Source of the DNA: Armillaria gallica
Taxonomy: Eukaryota; Basidiomycota; Agaricomycetes; Agaricales; Physalacriaceae
Length of the DNA: 64,000 nt
NCBI GenBank assembly: GCA_037576215.1
Contig: JBANDB010000003.1
Coordinates: 1,550,001 to 1,614,000, forward strand
Direction of reading: 5' to 3'
The notes beneath the pieces are model-generated. The model was not told the origin of the DNA. It saw nothing but the letters and a program-made list of their open reading frames with translations, and did not search any database. The translations under genes were made by a program, and so were the position numbers. This document shows, in pieces, positions 33,457-44,845 of the stretch (position 1 is its first letter; every line of letters begins with the position of its first letter).

Positions 33457-35131
33457 TGATGGGCCTAAGACTTCCATGGCAACGGCAACACCAGCTCGGA
33501 ATGAGATTGGGTAATTAACGTAGTAGCACGGCAATCAAGGCAATTGTGTGTGCGAGTGGTTCGGGGCACCTCTGTGCAGTAAATCAATTCCTCTATATGC
33601 AAGAATACACTGTGACTTTAAGTCTGTGAAGTAGTACTGCTTGGTAGTCGAGTACTAGATGCTAGGGCTTTAAGCTGGTAGGGTTCTCTCAAAGTGAGAG
33701 GGAATGAAAGTGGGTATGACGTGAATACCACAAATCTGTATGAGAAAATGTGAGACAAGACTAGAAAACATCGCTTGACAGTAATCTGAGCGGGGTGAAT
33801 GATGGAGAATAGACTAAACGGTCAGCAATAGTCTATGAGTGAACGAGGTGATGAGAAAATGTGGGTGGAGACAGCATGTGGTGAGAGAAAATGTTGAATG
33901 AGGTGCTGGGGGTGGAATGGCAAGAGAAAACGTTGAACTACGAAAACTGGCAATGATACTGGTCCTATACGATACAATGGTGCCGAGTTGATGTCAAAAC
34001 TTGTCTGGTACTGAAATGATCCTATCCTATGTCAAACTAACCTTCAAGTCCACTCGAGAGACTGATACTATATGAAAACTGGCTGAAACTGATCCTATTT
34101 CTGCTCTGAGACTACCCAAGTGGGTGACGATAACTATGGTGAAAGGGAAACTATAAAAACTCCAATGGTGTGAAAGTGAAACAATGACGGCCTATAAAAG
34201 ATAATGGGGGCAAGGTATGGCATGGCAATCATGTATTGGCACAGTATGAGCATGCACCAAGAGTGTTAAGAGTGAAGAGCATATAGCAAAGGACTCTTCA
34301 CTGTTAAAAACTGTGGAATAACTTGGGTGAGCTCAAGAGTCAACGTGCAATTGAGAATATGCTGGGGTAAACTGTATATTGCCATAGAATGGTGAATAGA
34401 CATGGTTTACTGGTGATAGACTAGTGCGTGACGATAATTGACATAGTCTGGGGTCAACTAGAGATGAACTGCTCATAACTACGTTTTCTAGCTAGTTTTT
34501 ATACTACAGGTATGGATTTATAAATAGGGTAAATACGCGAGACTTAGTAAGACTGTAAGGCCTTAGTTTTGTAAAAATCAGAGGAAACATATGGTACTTT
34601 GTCTTCTAAAGTAACAGCAACTTGTCAATGTTGCCATGTATGGACACTAACTGTATGGTTTTACTGAGCGATGAGTGGATCAATAGATGCTGTTTAGCCA
34701 TGGATTTCTGAGTGATAGTCATCGTACTGAGGAGTACATGTGGGGCAACGTTTTCTTGAAGCCTTGGCAAAGTAACAGCCTTAGTAAACATGGTCTGTAG
34801 TTGCCATAGCTGGGAGGGTACTCGTGTCAATCATGTCATTTTCATTAAGTGATCAATGAGCATGTCAACTAGGTGCTTCTGAGTGATGTGTCAATTCTGT
34901 ATTGGGATGATTGTTGATCAAATGTGCCTTGCCATGATGAAGTACAGCAATTATGATGTGTGGCAAGATGGGATGGCTAACAAAGTGCATAAGGAGTAGT
35001 TGCCATAGGATAAAAGTGGTATCAGTGTGTGTGCAATCATTGGTTTGCTGAAAGTCCATTGAAGGGACAGTAGCATTAATTAGCAGGCAAAATCTGTGAA
35101 TTCTGAGCATACAAAGCCTGGAGGCTCATCA
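33457..35131 (-). mobile_element. Solo LTR (family X) inside RNase H, TSD atgc/acac
   Basis: 1675 bp, starts TGATGGGCCTAAGACTTCC, ends GGAGGCTCATCA, minus orientation. Flanks atgc (33453-33456) and acac (35132-35135) both derive from ACGC by one CpG transition. With ACGC at the junction the host frame reads EVDASEGETGAILSQ, the usual RNase H start with its first catalytic aspartate. Confidence 0.9.
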
Positions 35132-35135
35132 ACAC

Positions 35136-36400
35136 TAGTGAAGGGGAAACAGGTGCTATCTTGTCACAAGAACAGGATGGAAAATGGTGACCAGTCATGT
35201 TTTTATCCAAAGTGCTTACGATCACAGAACGAAACTATGAAATCTATGACAAGGAGCTACTCACTATCATGCTCGCCCTTGACAAGTGGAGACATTACCT
35301 AATGGGAGCTGCTCAAGATTTCGAGATCTGGACAGATCACCAAAACCTCCAGTACTTCCGAAAACCCCAAAAGCTAAACTGTCAACAAGCATGCTGAGTC
35401 ACCAAATTGGCAGAATATCATTTCTCCTTTCATCACAAAGCAGGTGCAGCCAACAAGAAGGAAAACTTGCTTAGTCAGAGGGCAGATCATGACCAGGACA
35501 AGAACAACAACAACAAAGTCATAGTTCTCAAGCCTGAACACTTCTGTGCCATGATCATGCCCATGATAGAAGAAACACAGATGAAGATCAAATATGCCAC
35601 ACACAACCATCATGCATGGGACAAGAACATTGTTGGCTCCCTCAACTATGATCGAGGAATGAAAATAGTAGAAGGACTGATCTACTATGATGAAAGGATC
35701 TATATCCTGCAGGACCATGCATTGTGAGGAGAGATCATCACTCAATCCCATGACCATATCACAGTGGGACACCCAGGCATTGAATAAACCAAAAACTTGT
35801 CCTGCGAGAATATTGGTGGCCCAAAATGAAGAAAGACATAAAAGCTTACATTTGTGCCTGCAAAACCTGTCAATGAACCAAATTGAGTATGCAAGCCAAG
35901 GCAGCCCCTTTACATCCAAACATTATCCCATCCTGACCATGGACTCATATCTCTATAGACATGATCACTGGTCTACCACTCTGTCAAGGCTATGATGTGA
36001 TCATCATGATTGTCAATCATTTCTCCAAAGAAATCATTCCTATCACATGCTCCACCGAAATCTCGTCAGAAGGGAGGGCAAAGATTCTGCATGACAAAGT
36101 ATATGCTAAACATAGGATGCTGCAAGTTGTCATCTCCGACAGAGGAACCATGTTTGTCTCCAAATTCATGAAGGACCTTTACGATCTACTACAAATTAAA
36201 AGCAACACTTCTACCACTTTCCACCCCCAGACAGATGGACAGACTGAACAAGTCAACCAGGAGATAGAAAAATACCTTTGCATCTTCATCAACCATCTTC
36301 AAAATGACTGGGTAGAGTGGCTCTCACTTGCTGCCTTCACACATAATAACCAAACCCACTTCTCCACTGGCAAAAAGTCTGTTCAAAGTCAACTATGACC
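35136..36400 (+). pseudogene. Chromovirus RNase H and integrase relic
   Basis: RNase H continues as ERNYEIYDKELLTIMLALDK and FEIWTDHQNLQYF (about 35220-35370). A zinc-binding/linker part follows. The integrase catalytic core reads DMITGLPLCQGYD (about 35955), VISDRGTMFVSKF (about 36130) and FHPQTDGQTEQVNQEIEKYL (about 36220); all three acidic residues of the DDE triad are still encoded. Several stops interrupt the frame, so it is inactive. Confidence 0.9.
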
Positions 36401-37300
36401 TTAATCCCCATATTCTCCCAGGCGTAAAGACACAAGCTCCATTCTGAACCCCCATCTCCCACATGTTTGTCTCTAAGATGCAGGAGATCCATGCCGCAGC
36501 CAAATGATCACTCAAAAAGGCCACCAACCAGATGAAAGCCCAATAGGACAAGAAGAGATGCCCCGCCATCAAATACAAAATGAGAGACAAGGTCTGGCTC
36601 AACACTATCAATCTTCGCCTTTCTCACCCAAAAAAGAAACTCACAGACAAGTGAACAGGTCCCTTTGAGATCATTGGCAAGAAGGGGGCATTGGCATACA
36701 CCCTCAAACTCCCAACCAACTGGCATATCCATCTCACATTCAACGAACCCCTCCTTACTCCATATACACCTCCTGCATTCCCTAACCAAGAACAACCGCC
36801 ATCACCACCACCAGACCTTGTTGATGGTGCCGAACATTATAAAGTTGAAAAAGTTCTTGACAGTAGACTTTGCAAGGTCAGGGAAAGGCAAGGAGAGCCA
36901 TCCAGGATGGTCACTGACTATTTTGTCAAATGGAAGGGCTATGGGCCAGAATTAAACAGTTGGGTATGAGAAGACAATATGGATGCTGACAAACTCATTG
37001 AAGAATTCCTTGTGGAACATATCAATGCAGTCATAGCAAAACACATTTGCATCATCGATGCTAAACCAGACATGGAGGCAAAAGACTATTTCTGATGGAA
37101 ATATCTCATCACAACAAAGTCCACTTGTGTGGAGTGGTATCAGGAACAAGAACTATCACATCTCCAATCTTTAATCGATAGCTTCTGGATTACCCACGAT
37201 AATCCTTTTGATGATGGATATGGAGGGGAGGCCAGGGGAATGTACCAGCCAGACTTTAACAATGACTGGAGCGGACCATAACAGCAGTTGGGATGCCTAC
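36401..37300 (+). pseudogene. Integrase C-terminus with chromodomain
   Basis: After a broken integrase tail, 36691-36969 reads a proline-rich linker and then HYKVEKVLDSRL and DYFVKWKGYGPELNSWV (about 36835-36966), a chromodomain. In chromoviruses this domain directs insertion to histone-marked heterochromatin. A TGA stop follows tryptophan-valine, where arginine is usual. A degenerate tail reaches the purine tract at about 37302. Confidence 0.9.
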
Positions 37301-37316
37301 CTTAACAAAGGGGTAA

Positions 37317-37660
37317 TGTTATGATTTATTCATTTTTCTTATCTAAACGCCTCAGTGTCTATCATATCTTTGGCATTCCCCTTATCTCATCTTATCTACA
37401 GACACCCAGGCAGATCCCCCATGCAGCAGCTACCAAACGACTTCAATAGTGGCTCGCAACTATCATTCACCTTACTTATGCATGTTTCTGCTTCTTTCTT
37501 GCACCATGAACTTATTATTAGACCCTTACTTTAGTATATAAGTAGTGTAGCTCTCACTGTATAGTCTCCAGCTTCGAGCTAACATTTAATCATACCAATC
37601 TCCTTTCACTAAATCCTCACCTAGACTAAAGACTTAGTCCTTTACTCCATTCATTGTGAG
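37317..37660 (+). mobile_element. 3' LTR of the chromovirus (right end not resolved)
   Basis: Starts TGTTATGATTTATTC directly after the purine run, and carries a TATA-like TATATAAG near 37540. No second LTR copy exists in the window, so the end cannot be fixed by alignment; 37660 is a guess from the first coding-like sequence. Confidence 0.5.
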
Positions 37661-39497
37661 ACCCAATGGTGACTGCCTGAATATGAGACAGCCATTGTTT
37701 ACTCTTGATTGGAGGCTGGGTCTAACACATTGTGAGCAGACTGACAGTGCAAGTAGCACACAAAGAAGCAAGGTCACTGAGGTAGAGAGCTCTATGATAG
37801 AAAAAGGAGTGGAATTAAAACATAAGGACTTTGTCATTGCACTGTACCTTACAGGCAGGCATGGCAACAAGGCTGAAGTCCAAGCTTGCTTGCTAAACCA
37901 TCCATTTGCAGTAGAAAATTCAACCTCAGTGGAATGTGCTTGTATGTGGGCTGAGACTAATTTAGATAACTACACATCTGTAATCTATGACATGTGGTCC
38001 CTGGAGATCCAGAGAAATAATATCATGTGTGGGGTAATCAAGAGAACCCTGGGCATGGCCTAGAAACAGGCTTCGGCTGATGGAAATAGCAAGCAGGCTC
38101 AGAGTCCAAAGTATTCCTTGCTTACTGAGTCTAGAATATGACACTGTCACCCTCAGAGCAGACCCGAAAGGTGAATATGAAGTGGAATCAGTGATTGAGA
38201 ATTAATTAGCTATTGAGTGCACACCCACAGGCTACTCTGTTGCTTGAGTGAGTGATGTAGACATTGCTTAGCTCTTTGAAACTACTAAAATGAGGAACAA
38301 GTGGCACACTGCCTAGAGCGCTGTGCCAGTTTGGATGATGGAGTATCAGGTGACAATGAGTTAAATTAATAAAAAGCTGTTTGTAACAATCAATCTCCTG
38401 TAGTATAAGTAGAGTAGAAATTCATGTAATAAAGCCAAGCTACCTACCCCCCATGTACTGTAATAAAGTTTCAGTTTGGATCTGGACTTGTTGTGCTGTG
38501 TAAGAGTTAGTAACTTCAAGTATCAGCTATAAAGTTTAGTGAGCTCATGGATAAATAGAATAAGAGAGAGATTTTGGTTAAAAACTTCAGTTTACTTGAG
38601 ATAGGAAAGAGATTTGGAGGCAGTGACGTCTGAGAGAGCTCTGTTCCTTTTCTGGTTCAGTGTAATAGAGAGATTGTATTGTGCCAGCCTCTGTGTAGAT
38701 CTAAAAGTAGTTTGCAAGGGAATTAGCCAGCTTGGGCTGTTCTAGCAGTTGCATGAAGTGTGACAGGTGTGCGCAGTTGGACCTCATGGCACTGTTGTTA
38801 GAGCAAGCACACTGTGTGTGAGGACTTGTGGGGACAGTCTTTGAGAATAATTGTGATTTGATTGAGAGTGCCGAGAGGCTCTATCATGATGAATTTGGGA
38901 GTCAGGTTTAGCAACTAAGAGAAAGGCAGTGTTGCATGCAGATTGGATCTAGTAGTGAGTCATACTTAGTGAGCTCACTGACTGGACTTGGTCATTTCGT
39001 GGATCTGCATGTCTGTGTGATTTGTTTATTGAAATATCCTTTGCCTTGAGGGTTGTGTGGTTCACTGTGCTCTCTTGTAAAAAGGTTTGAGGAAACAGAG
39101 AATTTGAGACCGGCTTGAGAATATTACATTGTTGTGTGTATTGTTCTAGTGAGCTCACTGAAATATATTGAGATATTATCAGTGCACAAGTGGGATTAAA
39201 TTCCTTGCTCCCCTCTGCACTTAAGGAGATTGTGTGTGTATGTGTTTAGTGGGATTGAGTGTAGGTTTAGTGTGTGTTCATGCTAGGCCATGCTTAGTTT
39301 CACAGGCGCCTGTCACCAGCCTCATCAATGTAATCTGACTCAACATTTGATACACAGATGGTGTCAGGACAGACAGAGTACTCCAAAGTATAGTTATCAT
39401 ATTTCATTGACACTATGTATGACTGAATTATCAATATAAGTATAAGTCTTTCATTGTGCATGTAGCCCCTCAAGATATCTCAGTAACAGGATGTAGT
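37661..39497. other. AT-rich region without identified gene
   Basis: A plus-strand frame (37656-38063) has no recognisable domain. From 38370 to 39300 the sequence is TG-rich, with several AATAAA signals and three TAGTGAGCTCA units (about 38540, 38968, 39148). GATGGTGTCAGGAC near 39357 resembles a primer-binding site and could mark the edge of another worn LTR element, but I cannot pair it with a second LTR. Confidence 0.3.
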
Positions 39498-42400
39498 CTA
39501 TGTGCACCAGCAGGTACACCTACACCCACCACATAGATCTGCTTGCACACACTGATGAGCCTAGACTTCCATGGCAATGGCAACACCCAACACTCTAAGA
39601 GAGCTTAGGCAATTAACGTGCTAACACGGTAATCAAGGTGTTGTGTGTGTGAGTGGTTCGGTGTACCTCCATGCAGTCAATTCCTCTATAACACAAGATA
39701 CACTGCAACTTTTCAATCAGCGAAGTAGTACTCTTGGTCAATGAGTACTAGTAGACATTGGCTGTAAGCTGAGAGGGATCTCGATAAACGAGAAGGGATG
39801 GAATCTGGCATGACTTGAATACCAAGAAACTATGATAGAAACTGCGAAAATGGTCTAAAAACTGTGAAAATGGATCTAGAAATCATAGCAATGTGCTAGA
39901 AATCGTGGGGAAGGACTAGAAATCGTGGCAATGGACTAGAAGATACTGAAATAGCCTAGTAAACATGGCTTGGGGTGTACCTAATATTGTGAGTCAAAAC
40001 AATAGCAATAAATATATGGAAACTGCAAGAAACTGGGAGAAAACATGGTAACTGAGGTGCTGAGTAGGGTGCTGCAGCAATAGATCCACAGCAACTCTGA
40101 ACAATGATAAAGATGAGGGTGATCCTATGGAGAACGATGCTGAACTGGGCCTACATGGAGGCAATACTGAACTGGGCAATGTAAATGATGGTGATGTAGA
40201 AGGTGAAAGGGATGAAACAATCCTATGTGGTGAAAGTGAAGTGATATTGCGGCATTAAAAGACAAAAGCAAGTTATTGATGCAAGATTTCATGTATTGGT
40301 TGGTGCAATATACAAAGCCAACCAACAATGTTAAGAGTAAAGCAAGCAGTGAGGGATAACTTGGAGTAACTGTAGCTGACTGGTAATGCCATAGCCTTGT
40401 CAACTGGGTAAAAACTAGCTCTAAAAATACAGTTTCTACCTAGTTTTTATGCTACAAGTACAGTTTTATAAATAGAATATTCATCAGAGCCTTAGTAAAG
40501 CTGTAAGTCTGTTAGACCTGATGTCCAATCAAGAGTAAACAATGGCTGTATCGTGTTTGTACAGTCATTGTTGAGTCTCAGGATGAAAGGACTTCTGGAC
40601 TAAGTGTTTTTAGCGCTTAGTGAGAATGAATGTGTTTCAGTATAAATAAACTTTAGCTCAAAGCTAGGGAATATACAGCTTGAGCTACAGTACTTATATA
40701 CTAAAATGAGGAGTCTAATAATAAGTGCACCATTGCAAGAAAGAAGCAGAAAACAATACAAGGTGAACAGTGGTGACTATATCGTGAGTCATGGCTCCAT
40801 GGAGTCATGGATCCTAGGGATAAGATAAGATAAGTGCTGAAGATAAGATAAAAGGCACTTAGATAAAGAAAATGAATAATTCGTAACAAAGTCCTTGGCT
40901 TTTGTAATAGCCATAGTAAACATATGGAATCTGTGGTTCCAAAGTAACAGCAAGTCCTCAACATTGCCATGTATGGATGAAAACTGTGTGGTTTTATTGA
41001 GCAATGAGTGGATCATGAGGTGCTGTTTAGCTGCGGATTATTGAGCTGCAGTTGCCATGCTGAGGTGTACACTTGTGTCAATGATAATTCAAGGTCTTGG
41101 CACTGTAACAGCCTTAGTAAACATGGTCTGTAGTTGCCATGACTGTAATTATTGTAGCTGGAAAGATACTCATGTCAATCACATCATTTCATTGAATGAT
41201 TGATGGGCACATCAACCAGATGCTTCTGAGTGATGCAGCAATTCTGTTTTAGAATAATTGTCAATCAAAGGTGCCTTGCTGTGATAGGATATGGTAATTG
41301 TGATGCAAGGTGAGCTGGGAAGAATAATGGAGCATTGAAGGAGTATAGATGTCATGGTTTTAGGATTGTATCTGAATGTTTGTGGCATATACTGTAAAAA
41401 TCCATGGTATTATTGAGAGTTGGCAGTATTATGGAGCATGTGGGGATTATAATGGAGTCATTTTGAAGGTATTAGGTGATGAATGGATAAATCTGTGAAT
41501 TCTGAGTGTACAGAGCCTGGAGGCTCATCAACACTTGGGATTGATGTAGTCCTCTCACTGAACAGTGAGGGCATGAGTCCACAACAACAGATACTTGTGA
41601 GTGTGCCTGGGTTGTTGAAACTGTCTGACCAGCCTGCCTATAAACAGATATTGCAAATTGGCCATTGGAGGATCATAGAGAGGTACTGGCAACCACTATG
41701 CCAGAATGAGTGTGTACTAAAGTGCTGAGGATCTATTTTGATATCCAACAGATTGACACGAAAGCATTTTATAAATGAGTCAGCCAACTTTCTGGAAGTC
41801 AGCAAGATCAAGAGCACACAGACTGATCCTCACCATTCCCTGTGATGATTTATAACTCCACTTTGTTGCTGATACCTTCTTCCTGAATAGACAGCCATTA
41901 TGATTTTCCTTCAGAATATAAGATATCCATCAAGCAAACACAAGCACAGGACAGAGCCAAGGTTTCTGCTTATCCTTATACAGGTAAAATAGTGATATTC
42001 CTAAGTAAAAGAGTGAATGCTGTTGTGCACCTGGAAACTCAGGATGCTCAGCTTTTCTCTTCTTGGACATAGATTCTGCATCTGGGTCATCTCTTGAGAT
42101 CTGAGTATTGAACCCACAGAGGAGCTTCAGAATAGGCTCATTAATAGCATGAGCACTGGTCACAACTTCACCACCTCAAATCTGGACAGACTCTGCTAGT
42201 TACCTGATATGTGGAAACATAGTAGGAACAAATTCACCTTCTGCCAATGCAGGCTAACCATATATTGAGACACTGTTATTGAAAGAGAAAGATTGCCAAC
42301 ATATTTGCCTGGATGAACCAAACCTGAGCTCCAATGTTCATCCAAAATGGTGACTGATGGCAGCATGAAGCTTCTGAGCATGCACATATATCTCATGAGA

Positions 42401-42953
42401 TACAGTCAGATCTTTGATGGTGTTTGTGAAGGGATCAATATCATCACATCTAAGCCAACACATGAATACTGTGTCATGCTGCAGTGTGCAAAACAAATTG
42501 AAGCATACTTTTCCATAAGAAAAAAGCCAATTCACTGTGGCATTTCAGGTGGTATATTGTTGGCTGTGATAGATTCTATGTTTGTGTCTGTAATATATTT
42601 GCAAAAGTTGACAAACTGCCAGAAAATTCTGGTTTGGCTACACATCAGTTATAACAGGGGCTGACTATTGAAGACTGTCATCTTTGGTACTCCTTTAGTG
42701 TACCCTGCACAACTACAGCTGCTGAGGCACCATTCAGTGCCTCTTTGAGAGTGGCTTTGGAGCTCTTATCAAACTCATCAAACCTCCTCATTGGATCTAA
42801 GAAATCCAAGTCTTTGTCATGCATACTTTGAGCTTCATCCTCAACATCCTCTTGGGCTGCAACTTGGGGAACAGCATCAAGCAAGACAACCCTCAGGTGG
42901 TTAACAGCTCTCTCATATTCTTTGCATCCAAGAGATAGTGGCAGAACAGACAT
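39498..42953 (-). pseudogene. Crypton-type tyrosine recombinase pseudogene, split by a solo LTR
   Basis: Relic of the recombinase ('DNA breaking-rejoining enzyme') family found in many basidiomycetes. From 42953 down the minus strand shows an N-terminal part ending TLKEYQR (42678-42953), DDIDPFTNTIKDL and HAQKLHAAISHHFG (about 42450-42350), GKYVGNLSLSITVSQYM (about 42320), TSAHAINEPIL and SKKRKAEHPE (about 42160-42050), and FRVNLLDIKIDPQHFSTHSF followed by GCQYL (about 41750-41640). It then reads REDYINP, and beyond LTR 39553-41530 a cysteine-rich end CGGCRCTCWC stopping at 39498. The catalytic HxxR-type block is damaged (HSFWHSG; the family has HSFRRGG). Many stops and shifts; inactive. Confidence 0.8.
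39553..41530 (-). mobile_element. Solo LTR (family X, divergent), TSD ACAC
   Basis: 1978 bp, starts TGATGAGCCTAGACTTCC and ends GGAGGCTCATCA, minus orientation. Flanked by ACAC on both sides (39549-39552, 41531-41534). It is longer and more diverged than the other copies and separates the last codons of the recombinase relic from the rest. Confidence 0.9.
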
Positions 42954-43621
42954 TGTGGATCAAATGTAATAAAGGTTTCAGTTAATCAGCACAGAGGCAG
43001 ATTGCTTTTATTCCTGGTCACTCGTTGGCATTGACTACTCAACATCAAAATGAGGGCAAGTGAATCCTAAGAGACCAATGCATTATTACCAACATTGATC
43101 AAAATACTTACAATTGGTGAACTCTGGGTTGAAGACACACCATTCCATATGGAAGTCCTTCAAGTGTGCATCAATTGCTCTGGTCCTCCAGTATTGCTAC
43201 CCATGACCAGAAATTACAGAAATAGACAGCTTACTATTGAATGTATTAAGCCATATCTCAAGGCATTCAACTTTGGGGGCCTGACTCTCAAATGCAAGGC
43301 TATGATTCACCAATTATACCAGTTCTCCCAAGATTGTGACACATGGAAAATGTTAGTACTGAGTGGCAGCATGAAGAAACTTGTTATACTCACAGTCAAC
43401 ACTACTAGTTTGTATGTTGCTTATCCAAGTCGATACTGGGGTTAAGCTACAGGGAGCAGAGCAAACCAGCCTTCTGCAAAGTGAGCATAAGATCAGTTTG
43501 GAAACAATGAGAGACTTGAGCAGACCACTTATGCAAGTAAACATGCTGCAATAAGTCTTTCAGACTGCTGTACAGCACAAGACAGAGACAATGCTAATGA
43601 ATGAGTTAGTGAAATGAATGC
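42954..43621. other. Flank of the recombinase relic
   Basis: Plus-strand frame 43095-43445 and minus-strand frame 43353-43544 are short and have no recognisable domain. Nothing else is supported. Confidence 0.3.
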
Positions 43622-44039
43622 ATGGTTTATTCATTGACTCATTCACTGGAACAAAAATTCTACCAAATGAATTTGGTCCTTAATGAATGTGAAGGAGATG
43701 CTGCTGGCACAAGTAGAAATAATCAAGCTACAGATCCAGCTATAGCAGTGCATGGCAGTGGTGACAGTAGTGGGGAGCAGCTCGTGCATGAGTTGGAGGT
43801 AAATTCATTCCTCATTAATCTAGTAAGAAAGTCACTCACAAAAATCATTCCTGGACTCTGTGCAGGAGTCACATGTATGGATCCAACAGCTTGAGTGTCA
43901 GATGTACAATCTCAAGGAAGCCATCACATCTGGAATGGCTGATATCATCTCTGCCATTGGCCACATGGAGTCAAAGCTATTAATGTCCCATAGCACTGAT
44001 AACAGTAATAAGCCAAACAACTGTTGTCAGCTCCTATAA
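43622..44039 (+). CDS. Small two-exon gene with coiled-coil-like end, unidentified
   Basis: Exon 1 43622-43798 and exon 2 43866-44039 join in phase across a 67-base GT-AG intron, giving 116 residues. The first part is polar and acidic (ECEGDAAGTSRNNQATDPA). The second has a heptad-like pattern (QLECQMYNLKEAITSGMADI) and ends NNCCQLL. A start at the internal methionine of YQMNLVLNE (43670) is also possible. It is divergent from the recombinase relic and may be part of the same mobile unit, but this is only a positional hint. Confidence 0.45.
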
Positions 44040-44845
44040 ATTGCTCATCCTGATTTCAGTGGGCAGAACATATTATATGAACATGAATGATACATTAGCA
44101 TAAGCGATGGGCAAACATTGTAGCAGATGCCAAGACAAGCTAGGAGAAGTGGAGTGACACTCAGCAATTTTAATAGAGATGCACTATGAGAAAAAGAAAA
44201 AGCCTTATAACATTGAAAAGCAAGATGAGCAACGAGAGAGATATTACAGTATTCCTGCACATTGTGAAGATCAGACATAGGCAAGTATTGGAAAATGTAG
44301 GACCTACAAAATTTGTCCTATATATCATGCCACAGCCTCTGACATAGTGACATTGCCTAGTATTGACATGTTGCTAGCACTGTCTGGTCTAAACCAGAGG
44401 AATGATGAGTGCTGTTGACATGGCATACCTCCACTAGCTTTGCCATTGTCATTCAAATCTATCTTAGCAGTTCCCTCCGCAACACTATTCATCGACTTGT
44501 TCTTGTTCACATTTAAAACTTGCTGGCATGAATCAACTAAAGCTTTTCTATGCTCATGGAACTTGTATTGATTATGTTCATATCTTTTCTTGTGCTAGAA
44601 CAGTGATGTGCTGCACGTCCTTGCCATTTTAGACATTAGTGTGAGTTAAATGAGGGGACTACCTGAGCAATAAATTTTGATTTCCAAGAGGATAGAGTCC
44701 ATTCTGTGGACTTCAGAAAAACATCAAAGCTTTATGAGCATAATAATTGTAGAACAAATAATTCCAGATGTCCAAATGCTCAAATCCAATGCAGATGAAA
44801 AAAGAAAAAGAACTGTCACATCCCAAGAGTCAAGTCAGAAGGCGA
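44040..44845 (-). other. Unidentified flank, two short minus-strand frames
   Basis: Frames 44325-44510 (contains GTAKIDLNDNGKASGG) and 44045-44284 have no recognisable family. The region ends in a purine-rich stretch and AAGTCAGAAGGCGA, next to the LTR at 44846. Confidence 0.3.

Larger units (their letters stand above)
27701..37316 (+). mobile_element. Chromovirus (Ty3/Gypsy) internal region, decayed, with three nested insertions
   Basis: The order gag, protease, reverse transcriptase, RNase H, integrase, chromodomain is recognisable on the plus strand. Solo LTRs at 29879-31569 and 33457-35131 and a MITE at 32086-32361 interrupt it. Each frame resumes in the expected protein when the insert and one target copy are removed. 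The 5' LTR is missing: the gag begins right after a foreign LTR ending at 27700. The 3' end has a purine run (AACAAAGGGGTAA) directly before TGTTATGATT. Confidence 0.9.

Noticed and set aside
19150..35131. LTRs at 19150, 29879 and 33457 as the two ends of full-length retrotransposons
   Set aside because: Each has its own 4-bp flanking duplication, and the reading frame of the host element resumes across two of them, so they are independent solo LTRs.
39498..42953. A Starship captain (DUF3435) recombinase
   Set aside because: Starships are described from ascomycete moulds. The readable blocks here fit the basidiomycete Crypton-like recombinase family better, and no Starship boundary is visible.
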